Positions 1 to 8,940 of a stretch of DNA of 64,000 bases are shown piece after piece (position 1 is the stretch's first letter; the number at the start of each line of letters is the position of its first letter). The stretch is from Actinopolyspora biskrensis (GTDB taxonomy: Bacteria; Actinomycetota; Actinomycetes; Mycobacteriales; Pseudonocardiaceae). The stretch spans positions 1 to 64,000 of the forward strand of contig NZ_JACBYW010000002.1 in assembly GCF_013408175.1 (NCBI RefSeq), in the 5' to 3' direction. The position numbers were made by a program, and so were the translations under genes. The notes under the pieces were generated by a model. That model searched no databases, was not told where the DNA came from, and worked only from the letters and a program-made list of their open reading frames with translations.

Positions 1-325
1 GCTTGGCCCGAGCCATCCCACGCTCCACTCACACAGCGAACGTGATCACCACCCACCCCACCCTGCCAAACCAAGATCATTCTGCAAGGACCCCTTAGCC
101 AAATTAACTAGTTTGTTGCACGACTGAAACGAACAGTGCGGTGAGTTCGGTCACGGAAAGATGTGACGGGGACACGAAGCGGGACGAACGGGATGTTCGG
201 CGCGGTTCACGCGGAGTCCGGTTCGGGCGGAGCGCGGCGATCGGAGCTATGCTGATCAACACGGGCTCGTGGTCCCTAAGGGCCGGCACGAGTTCGAAGA
301 GCGGGCTCTCGACTCGGGAGGTTGT
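1..325. other. Gene-free left edge with a candidate promoter
   Basis: I see no convincing gene here. Short open frames occur on both strands, but none has a recognisable protein or a good ribosome-binding site. A -10-like hexamer TATGCT lies at 248-253 on the plus strand, about 70 bases before the first gene. A GGGAGG element at 316-321 is the likely ribosome-binding site of that gene. Confidence 0.5.
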
Positions 326-1006
326 GTGTCAGAGCGGGAGGAACGTGCGTGTGCCGGAACGGCACGGGAACCCGCTGTCCATCAGGGCGGCCTGGACGAA
401 CTGACGGAGCGGGCACGCGGTCTGGTCTCCGACGGGAACCGCCGGATCCTGGGGATCGCCGGTCCGCCCGCCGCCGGGAAGGGCAGGATCGCGGGGGCGC
501 TGCTCGAGAGACTGGGTGCCGAGGCCGTGCTCGTTCCGATGGACGGCTTCCACCTCGCGGGGGCCGAGCTGCACAGGCTGGGTATCCAGAACCGAAAGGG
601 AGCTCCGGACACCTTCGACGCGGAGGGCTACGTCGCGCTGCTGCGCAGACTGCGTGCCGCCGAGGACGAAGTGGTCTACGCCCCCGAGTTCCACCGCGAG
701 GTCGAGGAGTCCTACGCGGGAGCTGTCGCGGTTCCCCGGGAGGTGCCCCTCGTGATCACCGAGGGCAACTACCTGCTGCTCGACCGGGGGGCCTGGGGAG
801 GAGTCCGCGGCCTGTTGGACGAGTGCTGGTTCCTGGAACCCGACGACCGCAAGCGGGTGAACCGCCTGATCGGGCGGCACGTGCGCCACGGCATGTCGCG
901 GAGCCGGGCCCGGGAGTGGGTGCACCGCAGCGACGAGAGCAACGCGGCCCTGGTGGCGGCCACCAGGGACAGCGCCGATCTGGTGATCCGAGGGGACCCC
1001 GAGTAG
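326..1006 (+). CDS. P-loop nucleoside/fructose kinase-like protein (FrcK/PanK-like family)
   Basis: A protein of about 226 residues resembling the P-loop kinase family that includes uridine kinase, pantothenate kinase and FrcK-type proteins. Visible signatures are a Walker A-like loop GPPAAGKG near residue 45, the substrate-side block MDGFHL, NRKGAPDTFD, the YAPEFHREVE segment and ITEGNYLLL before a Trp. The substrate cannot be deduced. The GTG at 326 was chosen because GGGAGG (316-321) precedes it; the frame stays open upstream to 269. The residue after the Walker A lysine is Gly, where this fold normally has Ser or Thr for magnesium, so catalysis may be weakened or lost. It stands alone, facing an Ser/Pro-rich gene. 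Family call good, function uncertain. Confidence 0.75.
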   Translation: MSEREERACAGTAREPAVHQGGLDELTERARGLVSDGNRRILGIAGPPAAGKGRIAGALLERLGAEAVLVPMDGFHLAGAELHRLGIQNRKGAPDTFDAEGYVALLRRLRAAEDEVVYAPEFHREVEESYAGAVAVPREVPLVITEGNYLLLDRGAWGGVRGLLDECWFLEPDDRKRVNRLIGRHVRHGMSRSRAREWVHRSDESNAALVAATRDSADLVIRGDPE

Positions 1007-1048
1007 CGGGACGGTGCGGTGGCGTTCGCGGAACGTTCCGGACGCCGC

Positions 1049-1678
1049 TCAGGCCGTGGTTTCCCGGTCCGAGCTTTCCCCCGTCGAGGTGAGTCCGGAC
1101 GAGGCCGCCTGCGAGGAGGAGCCCTCCGGAGAGGACGGGGTGGTGCTTTCCGAGGTCGACGTCTCGGGAGGAGTGCTCGACTCCGAGGTTTCCCCGGGCG
1201 GGGGCTGGGGCTGCTCGTCGGAGTCCTCCGGAGCGGAGCTTCCGGGAGGTGGGAGGTCCTGGGAGGGCTCGTCGGGGACTCCGCCGCCGTCGTCCCCGCT
1301 GTTGCCGCCGTCCCCGGAATCCCCAGGAGCGGGATGATCGCCCGGTTCGCCCGTGTCCGTCGGCTCTCCGGTGGCGGAGTTCGCGTCCTCGGGAGCTCCT
1401 CGTCCGGAACTTTCCGCGGGGGAGCCCCGCGACGACTCCGGACGGGAAGCGTCGGTGGCCGGCTTGTCCGCCGTGCGGAAGTGGACGGAGTCCCCGGGCG
1501 GGGTGCTGCTGCTCGTGGTGATGACGGAGTCGGGCAGCGCGGTGTCCTGCTGGTGCGCACCGGTGTCGAGCGCCATCGCCGCGATCGTGGCGAAGCCGGT
1601 CGCGGTGATTATGCCGAAACCGGCGAGCACGGCCAGCCGTCTCGGCCTGGCGTCCGGGTCGTCGTACAGAGGATCCAT
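1049..1678 (-). CDS. Membrane-anchored Ser/Pro/acid-rich hypothetical protein
   Basis: About 209 residues from the ATG at 1678; the frame extends to a GTG at 1708. The N-terminus is short and charged (PDARPRR), followed by one hydrophobic segment at about residues 15-35 (LAVLAGFGIITATGFATIAA). The remaining 170 residues are almost entirely Ser, Thr, Pro, Gly, Glu and Asp, with no Cys. This is the layout of a single-pass protein with an extended extracytoplasmic stalk. I recognise no catalytic domain. It converges on the kinase-like gene (43 bases apart) and is divergent from acyP. Low-complexity composition makes homology calls unreliable; the coding call rests on the sensible membrane anchor and the long open frame. 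Confidence 0.6.
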   Translation of the reverse strand: MDPLYDDPDARPRRLAVLAGFGIITATGFATIAAMALDTGAHQQDTALPDSVITTSSSTPPGDSVHFRTADKPATDASRPESSRGSPAESSGRGAPEDANSATGEPTDTGEPGDHPAPGDSGDGGNSGDDGGGVPDEPSQDLPPPGSSAPEDSDEQPQPPPGETSESSTPPETSTSESTTPSSPEGSSSQAASSGLTSTGESSDRETTA

Positions 1679-1922
1679 GGAACACCCACCCGTCTCGCGA
1701 ATCCGCACGGGACACCGTGGTCGGGAGCGACGTGACTGGCGCGATGCGCGCGAGTCCTCCTCCCGGCCGTCCGCGTCGGCATTACGGTAGCGACCGGTGC
1801 TCGTGACGCGGGTGCCGGGGTTGCGCGGTCCGCCCGTTCGCGCTTACGCGTTTCGGAGTGGCGAGCACCCCGAGGTGACGAGAGCATCCCCGGCGAACGG
1901 AAACGAACGAGAGAGGTGTCGC

Positions 1923-2219
1923 GTGAACGTGGCAGACGAGGCGAACGTCGAGCTCACACGTCTGACAGCATGGGTGCACGGGCACGTGCAGGGGGTGGGG
2001 TTCCGGTGGTGGACCCGTTCGCGCGCCCTGGAACTGGGGCTGGCCGGAAGTGCCACCAACCTGCGGGGCGGCAAGGTCGAAGTGGTGGCGGAGGGCCCCG
2101 GACGAGCCTGTGAGAAGTTGCTGGAAATCCTACGTTCGGGTGATACGCCGGGAACTGTCGAGCATGTCGCCGAACAGTGGTCGCAGCCACGTGGTCTGAC
2201 CGACTTCGTCGAGAGGTGA
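1923..2219 (+). CDS. acyP: Acylphosphatase
   Basis: About 98 residues, the normal family length. Acylphosphatase hydrolyses carboxyl-phosphate bonds of acyl phosphates in the cytoplasm. The active-site motif VHGHVQGVGFRWW is near residues 17-29, with the phosphate-binding Arg, followed by the catalytic Asn in ATNLRGG and the GKVEVVAEGP strand. The open frame runs upstream to 1797, but the GTG at 1923 gives the usual N-terminus and follows a GAGAGG element; the upstream part has no family similarity. A TACGGT hexamer at 1783-1788 could be its -10. It lies directly before smc, an arrangement typical of actinobacteria. Confidence 0.9.
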   Translation: MNVADEANVELTRLTAWVHGHVQGVGFRWWTRSRALELGLAGSATNLRGGKVEVVAEGPGRACEKLLEILRSGDTPGTVEHVAEQWSQPRGLTDFVER

Positions 2220-2336
2220 CCGGTCCCGCTCCGGGTCCCCGGTGAGCCCGCCCCCGCTCGCGGTGCGGGTAAGCTCCTCCGAACGGTTCAGTAGCAGTGT
2301 GTAGTCGATGCTCCGTGGGAAGGTCGTTGAGCGCTA

Positions 2337-5300
2337 GTGCACTTGAAAAGCCTGACGCTGAAGGGGTTCAAGTCCTTCGTGTCGACCACGACCCTGCGAT
2401 TCGAATCGGGGATCACCTGTGTGGTCGGGCCGAACGGCTCGGGCAAGTCCAACGTGCTGGACGCGCTGACCTGGGTCATGGGCGAGCAGGGGGCCAAGGC
2501 ACTCCGCGGCGGCAAGATGGAGGACGTCATCTTCGCCGGAACCTCGGGGCGGGCTCCGCTCGGTCGCGCCGAGGTCAACCTGACCATCGACAACGCCGAC
2601 GGTGCGCTGCCGATCGACTACACCGAGGTCTCCATCACCCGGCGCATGTTCCGTGACGGGGCGAGCGAGTACGAGCTCAACGGCAACGCGTGCAGGTTGC
2701 GCGATCTGCAGGAGCTGCTCTCCGACTCCGGTATCGGACGTGAAATGCACGTCATAGTCGGCCAGGGGCAGCTCTCCAACATCCTGCAGGCCAAACCGGA
2801 GGAGCACCGCAGGCTCATCGAAGAGGCCGCCGGAGTGCTCAAGCATCGCAAGCGCAAGGAGAAGGCCCTGCGCAAGCTCGACGCGATGCAGGCCAACCTG
2901 ACCAGGCTCACCGATCTGACCGGGGAGCTGCGCAAACAGCTGAAGCCCCTGGGCAAACAGGCCGAGGTCGCGCGCAAGGCGCAGACCATCCAGGCCGAGC
3001 TGCGGGACGCGCGACTGCGCCTGATGGCCGACGACCTGGTCACCGCACGCTCCGAGCTCGCGAGGGACCAGGCCAACGAGGAGTCCGCGCGGAACAAGCG
3101 GGCCGAGGCGGAGAAAGCGCTGCAACAGGCCCAGGAGCAGGAAAAAGCCCTGCAGGAGCACGTGGACGCGGACGCCCCTCGGCTCTCGCGGCTCCAGGAC
3201 ACCTGGTACCGGCTCTCGGCCCTCCAGGAACGGTTGAACGGAACTCTCCGCCTGGCCGAGGAACGGTACAAGCACCTCAGTGCGGAGCAGGAGCAGCACA
3301 GCGGCGAGCGGGATCCCGCGGAGCTGGAAGCCGAGGCCGAGGAAATCGCGGAGCGGGAGGAAACCGCGAACGAGGAGGTCGAACGCGTCCGCGAGGAGCT
3401 GTCCGAAGTCGTGCGGCGTCGTTCGGAGCTGGAGTCCTCCCTGCAGGAGGCCGAACGCGCGCACATGGAGGCAGTGCGCGCGATAGCCGACCGCAGGGAG
3501 GGCGCCGCGCGGCTTTCGGGGCAGGTCGAGTCCATGCGCAGCAAAGTTTCGGCCACGGACGAGGAGATCGAACGACTCGCCGCCTCGGTCGAGGAGGCGG
3601 AGCAGCGCGCGGCCACCGCGCAGCGGGCCCACGACGAGGCCGTTTCCGAGAACGGTGGGGAGGACGACACCGGTGAGTCCGACGTCCAGCAGCGCCACGA
3701 CACCGCCGTGCGTGCCAGGGACGCCGCGCAGGAGCGGGTGAACGAGCTCGTCGCGGAGGAACGTGCGACCGAGCGCGAGATCGCCTCGTGGCAGGCCAGG
3801 GTGGACGCGCTGTCGATCGGCTTGTCGCGCAAGGACGGGGCCGGCGCGCTGCTCGCGGCCGGTGAGCGGGTTCCGGGGCTGCTCGGTTCCGTTTCCGCGC
3901 TGTTGTCCGTCGAGTCCGGCTTCGAAGTGGCGCTGGCCGCCGCGCTCGGGACCGTCGCCGAAGCCGTCGTGGTCCGTGGTGTCTCCGACGCGGTCACCGC
4001 CCTGCGTGTACTCAAGAACGACGAAGCGGGCAGCAGCGGATTGCTCGTCTGCTCGGCCGGGAAAACCGGGCGTGAGCCTTGGCCGGAGCTGGGTGGATCG
4101 GCACGCTGGGCCGTCGATCTGATCCGGGCGCAGGAGGAACTGCGCCCCGCGTTGACCATCCTGCTCGACAGGGTCGCCGTGGTGGAAGACCTCGACCGGG
4201 CCGAGGCCCTGGTGGCCGAGCACCCCGGGGTGCGCGTGGTGACCGGGGAAGGGGACCTGCTCGGAGCCAACTGGTCCTCGGGCGGGGCGACCGAGCGCAG
4301 CGGTGGTCTCATCGAGACGCAGGCCGCCGTGGACGAGGCCGAGTCCGAGTTGGAGGCGGCGCGCGGCAGGCTCGAGACCTACGGCGCCACCCTCGAGGGA
4401 GCCCGGTCCGAGCTCCGGGCCCGTGAGGAGGAGGCGCGCACCGCACAGGAGCAGCTCAACGAGGTGCGGGTGCAGCGCGCGCGCAGCTCCGAGCGGCTTT
4501 CCTCCCTGAAGGACGCGGCGCGCTCGGCGGCGGACGAGGTCGAGCGGCTCCGCCAGCAGCGTTCGGAGGTGGAGCGGTCCCGCCAGGAGTCGGCCGACAA
4601 GTTGGCCGAACTGCAGGAACGCCTCGAAGTCGTCGAGTCCGAACAGCAGGATCAGCAGGAGCCGGACACCACCGAGCGGGACCGGCTCGCTTCGGAGCTC
4701 GACGACGTGCGTCAGCGGGAGATGGACGCGCGGCTGGCCGTGCGCAGCGCGGAGGAACGTGCGCGCGCCTTCCAGGGGAAGGCGGAACAACTGCGCCGTT
4801 CCGCGCGGCAGGAACGCGAACGACGCGAACGGGTGGAAGCGGCGCGCCGGGCCAGACAGCGCGGCGCCCTGGTGGCCGAGACCGTTGTGGAGAACAGCCG
4901 CACGGCGCTCGAGCGCATCGCCGGATCACTGAGCTCGGCCGGTGCGCAGCGCGACGAGATGCAGACCAGGCAGTCCGAGAACCAGCGGCAGCTGGAAACC
5001 GTGCGCAACCGGGTGCGGGAGCTTTCCGGTGAACTCGAGAAGCTCACCGATGCCGTGCACAAGGACGAGGTTGCGCGAGCCGAGCAGCGGCTGCGGATCG
5101 AGCAGCTCGAGACGAAGATCGTCGAGGAGTTCGGGGTGGGGCTCGACGACCTGGTCGCGGAGTACGGACCTGACGTGCCCGTGCCGCCGAGTCCTGCCGA
5201 GATGGCCGAGTACGAGGCCGCCAAGGAACGTGGCGAGCAGGTCTCCGAACCGCCGGCCCTGCCCTACGACCGGGACACCCAGCAGCGTCGTGCCGACCGG

Positions 5301-5972
5301 GCCGAGAAGGATCTGGCCTCGCTCGGCAAGGTCAATCCGCTCGCGCTGGAGGAGTACGCGGCTCTGGAGGAGCGCTACAAGTACCTCTCCGGCCAGCTGG
5401 AGGACCTCAAGGCCACGCGCAAGGACCTGCTCGACGTGGTCAAGGAGGTCGACGAGAAGATCCTGGAGGTTTTCTCCTCGGCTTTCCAGGACGTGGCCAC
5501 GGAGTTCGAGAAGGTCTTCTCGGTCCTGTTCCCGGGTGGTTCGGGCAAGCTGGTGCTCACCGATCCGGACGACATGCTCAGCACCGGCGTCGAAGTGGAG
5601 GCCAGGCCACCGGGGAAGAAGGTCAAGCGGCTCTCGCTGCTGTCCGGTGGTGAGAAGTCCCTGACGGCCGTCGCCATGCTGGTCGCGATCTTCCGGGCCC
5701 GCCCGTCCCCCTTCTACGTGCTGGACGAGGTCGAGGCCGCGTTGGACGAGACCAACCTGCGCAGGCTCATCGGGCTGCTGGATCAGCTGCGTCGTACCTC
5801 GCAACTGATCATCATCACTCACCAGAAGCCGACCATGGAGATCGCCGACGCGTTGTACGGGGTGAGCATGCGCGGTGACGGGATCACCACTGTCATATCG
5901 CAGCGCCTGGGAGGGTCCGCGGACGACCCCGCCGTGGAGGAACCGGCCGCCCCGGCCGAGCAGGAGGCCTGA
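2337..5972 (+). CDS. smc: Chromosome segregation protein SMC
   Basis: A complete SMC ATPase of 1211 residues, the core of the bacterial condensin with ScpA and ScpB, which compacts and separates chromosomes. The N-terminal head carries Walker A GPNGSGKS at residues 31-38. Two long Glu/Arg/Ala-rich coiled-coil arms follow, interrupted by the hinge at roughly 500-660 (VPGLLGSVSALL onward). The C-terminal head has the ABC signature LSLLSGGEKS near 1098 and Walker B FYVLDEVEAALDE near 1125. A short acidic Ala/Pro tail ends the protein. The GTG at 2337 gives the canonical start MHLKSLTLKGFKSF. It is preceded by acyP and faces the convergent symporter gene. Confidence 0.97.
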   Translation: MHLKSLTLKGFKSFVSTTTLRFESGITCVVGPNGSGKSNVLDALTWVMGEQGAKALRGGKMEDVIFAGTSGRAPLGRAEVNLTIDNADGALPIDYTEVSITRRMFRDGASEYELNGNACRLRDLQELLSDSGIGREMHVIVGQGQLSNILQAKPEEHRRLIEEAAGVLKHRKRKEKALRKLDAMQANLTRLTDLTGELRKQLKPLGKQAEVARKAQTIQAELRDARLRLMADDLVTARSELARDQANEESARNKRAEAEKALQQAQEQEKALQEHVDADAPRLSRLQDTWYRLSALQERLNGTLRLAEERYKHLSAEQEQHSGERDPAELEAEAEEIAEREETANEEVERVREELSEVVRRRSELESSLQEAERAHMEAVRAIADRREGAARLSGQVESMRSKVSATDEEIERLAASVEEAEQRAATAQRAHDEAVSENGGEDDTGESDVQQRHDTAVRARDAAQERVNELVAEERATEREIASWQARVDALSIGLSRKDGAGALLAAGERVPGLLGSVSALLSVESGFEVALAAALGTVAEAVVVRGVSDAVTALRVLKNDEAGSSGLLVCSAGKTGREPWPELGGSARWAVDLIRAQEELRPALTILLDRVAVVEDLDRAEALVAEHPGVRVVTGEGDLLGANWSSGGATERSGGLIETQAAVDEAESELEAARGRLETYGATLEGARSELRAREEEARTAQEQLNEVRVQRARSSERLSSLKDAARSAADEVERLRQQRSEVERSRQESADKLAELQERLEVVESEQQDQQEPDTTERDRLASELDDVRQREMDARLAVRSAEERARAFQGKAEQLRRSARQERERRERVEAARRARQRGALVAETVVENSRTALERIAGSLSSAGAQRDEMQTRQSENQRQLETVRNRVRELSGELEKLTDAVHKDEVARAEQRLRIEQLETKIVEEFGVGLDDLVAEYGPDVPVPPSPAEMAEYEAAKERGEQVSEPPALPYDRDTQQRRADRAEKDLASLGKVNPLALEEYAALEERYKYLSGQLEDLKATRKDLLDVVKEVDEKILEVFSSAFQDVATEFEKVFSVLFPGGSGKLVLTDPDDMLSTGVEVEARPPGKKVKRLSLLSGGEKSLTAVAMLVAIFRARPSPFYVLDEVEAALDETNLRRLIGLLDQLRRTSQLIIITHQKPTMEIADALYGVSMRGDGITTVISQRLGGSADDPAVEEPAAPAEQEA

Positions 5973-6048
5973 ATCCCGGAGCCCGGCGACTGCCCGAGGT
6001 GCCGGTCCGGTGGCCCCGCGGCCGAGGTGGGCTGCCGGAGGACCTCGA

Positions 6049-7575
6049 TCAGACCGGTTCGGACGGTCCGGGAACCCGCTCCGAGCCGTCCGCGGTGCTC
6101 CGGTCGTGCCCGCTGTGGCGCAGTGAGAGCAGCCCGCCCACGAGCAGGCTCACCGCCACTCCGATCGGTGTGTACCAGGGGAAGGCCAGCGGGTCGCTTC
6201 CACCCTGCCCGTTCGGGAAGGTCACGCCGAGCGCCAGGTAGAGCACCCCGACCAGCGTGGTGAGGAAGGCCGCGACCGCATCGCTCTGCCGGGCCCGCCT
6301 GACGAGCAGCCCGAGCAGGAACGCGCCCAGCAGGGCCCCGTAGGTGTAGGAGGCGATCCCCAGACCGATCTCGACCACGGGGTTGTCGGTGGTGGTGAAC
6401 ACGGCGGCGAATCCGACGAAGACCAACGCCCAGCCCACGGTCGCCGCCCGCGCCGAACGCAGCAGTTTCGCCTCGTCCGGGGGACGTTTGGTGATTCGCT
6501 GGTACAGATCGCTGATGGTCGATGTGGACAGCGAGTTCAGCGAGGAGGACAGGGTGCTCATGGCAGCGGCGAGAATCCCGGCTATCAGCACGCCGGACAG
6601 TCCCGGGGGGAGTTCGTTCACGATGAAGCTGGGGAACAGTTCGTCGGTGCTGCTCATACCCATTCGTTCCGGGGAGGCCCCGGAGAAGAAGACCCACAGC
6701 ATCGAACCGATGAACAGGAACAACGCGAACTGCAGCAGCACGACGAAGCCACTGCCGATCACCGCGCGCCTGCTGTCGGCGAGACTGCGGCACGCGAGCA
6801 GCCGCTGCACCATCAGCTGATCGGCTCCGTGCGAGGCCATGGCGAAGAACGCGCCCCCCACCACGGCGGTCACCGTCGAGTACTGGCTGGTGAGCACCGC
6901 CGAGCTCGAGTCGAACACCTCGAACTTGCCCGCTTCGAGGGCGCGTCCGAACCAGTCCGGGGGGAGTTGGCCCATCAGGATCAGCCCCGCCACCACGGAA
7001 CCGCCCACGTAGACCCCCATCTGCACCACGTCGACCCACACCACGGCCCGGATGCCCCCGAAGTAGGTGTAGACGACGGTCAGCGCCGACAGCGCCAGGA
7101 TGATCTGCCAGTACGAGACCGACAGCCCGAAGGAACCGAGCATGACCTTGACCGGGATGGCGGTGGCGAACAGGCGGAGGCCGTCGGCGAGCAGTCTGGT
7201 TATCAGGAAGGTGACCGAGGCGGTGCCCTGCAGTCCCCTCCCGAAGCGCTTTCCGAGGAACGCGTAGGCGCTGACCAGGTCACCCGCGTAGTAGCGCGGC
7301 AACAGCACGAAGGCGACGACGATGCGGCCGATCAGGTAGCCGAGCGCGAGCTGCAGGTAGGTGAACGAGCCGAGGTAGGCGACCGTGGGAACGCTGATCA
7401 CGGTCAGCGTGGACGTCTCGGTCGCCACCACGGACAGGCACACAGCCCACCAGGGCAGCGTTCGGTTGCCCAGGAAGTAGTCCCTGGTGCCGCGCTGCCT
7501 GCCCGCGAGGAGGACGCCCAGCGCGGGGACGGCGAGCAGGTAGATCCCTATTATGGCGAGGTCGACGGCGCGCAT
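6049..7575 (-). CDS. Sodium:solute symporter (SSS family)
   Basis: A membrane protein of 508 residues with about 13 predicted hydrophobic segments, including the early YFLGNRTLPWWAVCLSVVATETS stretch typical of sodium:solute symporters. The family couples sodium entry to uptake of sugars, amino acids or other small solutes. Its start overlaps the end of anmK by 25 bases, so the two are almost certainly co-transcribed. This pairing suggests uptake of a cell-wall-derived sugar such as anhydro-N-acetylmuramic acid or a related muropeptide product; that substrate is an inference. The ATG at 7575 is the natural start (MRAVDLAIIGIYLLAVPALGV). The short C-terminal tail is polar. Confidence 0.88.
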   Translation of the reverse strand: MRAVDLAIIGIYLLAVPALGVLLAGRQRGTRDYFLGNRTLPWWAVCLSVVATETSTLTVISVPTVAYLGSFTYLQLALGYLIGRIVVAFVLLPRYYAGDLVSAYAFLGKRFGRGLQGTASVTFLITRLLADGLRLFATAIPVKVMLGSFGLSVSYWQIILALSALTVVYTYFGGIRAVVWVDVVQMGVYVGGSVVAGLILMGQLPPDWFGRALEAGKFEVFDSSSAVLTSQYSTVTAVVGGAFFAMASHGADQLMVQRLLACRSLADSRRAVIGSGFVVLLQFALFLFIGSMLWVFFSGASPERMGMSSTDELFPSFIVNELPPGLSGVLIAGILAAAMSTLSSSLNSLSTSTISDLYQRITKRPPDEAKLLRSARAATVGWALVFVGFAAVFTTTDNPVVEIGLGIASYTYGALLGAFLLGLLVRRARQSDAVAAFLTTLVGVLYLALGVTFPNGQGGSDPLAFPWYTPIGVAVSLLVGGLLSLRHSGHDRSTADGSERVPGPSEPV

Positions 7576-8825
7576 GCGGGCTCCTGATCGTTCTCGGCGA
7601 GCACGTCTCCGTGCGGAAGTACCCGCAGTGCGTTGACCGGTGCTTCGGCCGGGGCGGGGAGGCGGAGCGGCTCGTGCCCCGGGGTGATGCTGCCCAGCAC
7701 TCGCGGACCGGCCGCTCCCGTGGCGGAGGGGTGGTTGCCCGCGATGCCGTGTACCGATAGGAATCCCAGTACGGCGGTCAGGTAGGACTCCTTGCCCTCG
7801 CGGGGGATGCCGTGACGGTCACTGGTGCGGAGTTCGATGTCGCGGTGCGCGAGTTCGGCGCGCAGCGCGGTGAGCAGGGCCGGGTTGGAGGTTCCCCCGC
7901 CTGAGGCGATGACGAGCCTCGACGCGTGCCTCGCGCACTCCTCCGCCACGGTCCGTGCCGTCAGAGCGGTAACCGTGGCCAGCAGGTCCTCCGCGCCGAC
8001 CGGTGGCAGCCCGGCGAGACGGGTACGCAGGTACTCGGCGTTGAACCGTTCCTTGCCCGTGGACTTCGGGGGTTCGGCCGAGTAGTGCTCGTCGTCGAGC
8101 AGCACTTCGAGCAGGTCGTCGCGGACTCGTCCCGCCGCTGCGAGCGCACCGTCGACGTCGCTGTCCCGCTCGTTGGTGACCATCGCGGCCGCGGCGTCGA
8201 TGAGGGCGTTTCCCGGTCCGGTGTCGTAGGCGAGCACCCCGTGGCGCCCGTCCACCGTTATGTTGGCGATCCCGCCGATGTTGAGCGTCGTCGCCCCCGA
8301 AGGCGCTTCCCGCCCGATCCCGCCGGGGAGGTTTCGGTGGAGTCCGCGCAACCAGAGCGTGTCGAACAGGGCGGCCAGCGGGGCGCCCTGCCCTCCCGCC
8401 GCGACGTCCCGGGAGCGCAGGTCGGAGACCACGGGAAGCCCGGTTTCCTCGGCGATCCAGGCGGGCTGGCCCAGCTGGAGCGTTCCGAGAGCGCGGCCTT
8501 CGTCGATCAGGTGGTACGCGGTCTGCCCCAGCGAGGCCACGAGGTCGGCCCGTCCGTTCGCGAGCTCCGCGGTGCCGTGTCGTGCCGCCTCGGCCAGTGC
8601 GCGTCCCAGCTCGGTGTCGAGTCGGCACCACGTTTCCGGCCCCGCTTCGCGCGATCGAGCCGGATCCGCGAGTTCGTCCCGCAGTCGTTCGGGGTAGGCG
8701 AGTTCGTCGTGGCCCAGCGGTTCCAGTTCGATCTCGTCACCGCGCAGTCGCAGTTCGGCCGCGGCGACGTCCAGGGCGTCCATCGACGTGCCGGAGTGCA
8801 GACCGATCACGCGGCACTTCTCCAT
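7551..8825 (-). CDS. anmK: Anhydro-N-acetylmuramic acid kinase
   Basis: About 424 residues from the ATG at 8825. AnmK cleaves the 1,6-anhydro ring of anhydroMurNAc and phosphorylates it to MurNAc-6-phosphate, recycling peptidoglycan. The diagnostic N-terminal motif VIGLHSGTSMDALD is at residues 5-18; the ASHK-fold signatures NIGGIANIT, DTGPGNALID and a late ASGGGTSNPAL block follow. The open frame continues upstream to 9008, but that extension has no family features. It heads a two-gene unit with the overlapping symporter. No murQ etherase is seen in the window, so the next recycling step must be encoded elsewhere or be absent. Confidence 0.93.
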   Translation of the reverse strand: MEKCRVIGLHSGTSMDALDVAAAELRLRGDEIELEPLGHDELAYPERLRDELADPARSREAGPETWCRLDTELGRALAEAARHGTAELANGRADLVASLGQTAYHLIDEGRALGTLQLGQPAWIAEETGLPVVSDLRSRDVAAGGQGAPLAALFDTLWLRGLHRNLPGGIGREAPSGATTLNIGGIANITVDGRHGVLAYDTGPGNALIDAAAAMVTNERDSDVDGALAAAGRVRDDLLEVLLDDEHYSAEPPKSTGKERFNAEYLRTRLAGLPPVGAEDLLATVTALTARTVAEECARHASRLVIASGGGTSNPALLTALRAELAHRDIELRTSDRHGIPREGKESYLTAVLGFLSVHGIAGNHPSATGAAGPRVLGSITPGHEPLRLPAPAEAPVNALRVLPHGDVLAENDQEPACAPSTSP

Positions 8826-8928
8826 GCTGGTGGTGTAGATCACCCGAGGGGAAAAACGCAAGCTCGACGCGTCGATTCCCGGTGAACTCTCCACGAGGGT
8901 CGAGTCGGGAGAACGTCGTTGGCAGTGC

Positions 8929-8934
8929 GACGAT
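8929..8934 (+). promoter_or_regulatory. Candidate -10 element for leaderless ftsY
   Basis: The hexamer GACGAT ends six bases before the GTG start of ftsY at 8941. It keeps only the most conserved positions (A at 2, T at 6), so on its own it is weak. It is listed because five other genes in this window show the same geometry. Confidence 0.35.
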
Positions 8935-8940
8935 GGACGT

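Noticed and set aside
2334-4790. Open frame of 818 codons on the minus strand
   Set aside because: It is the antisense shadow of smc, whose domains and motifs are unmistakable.
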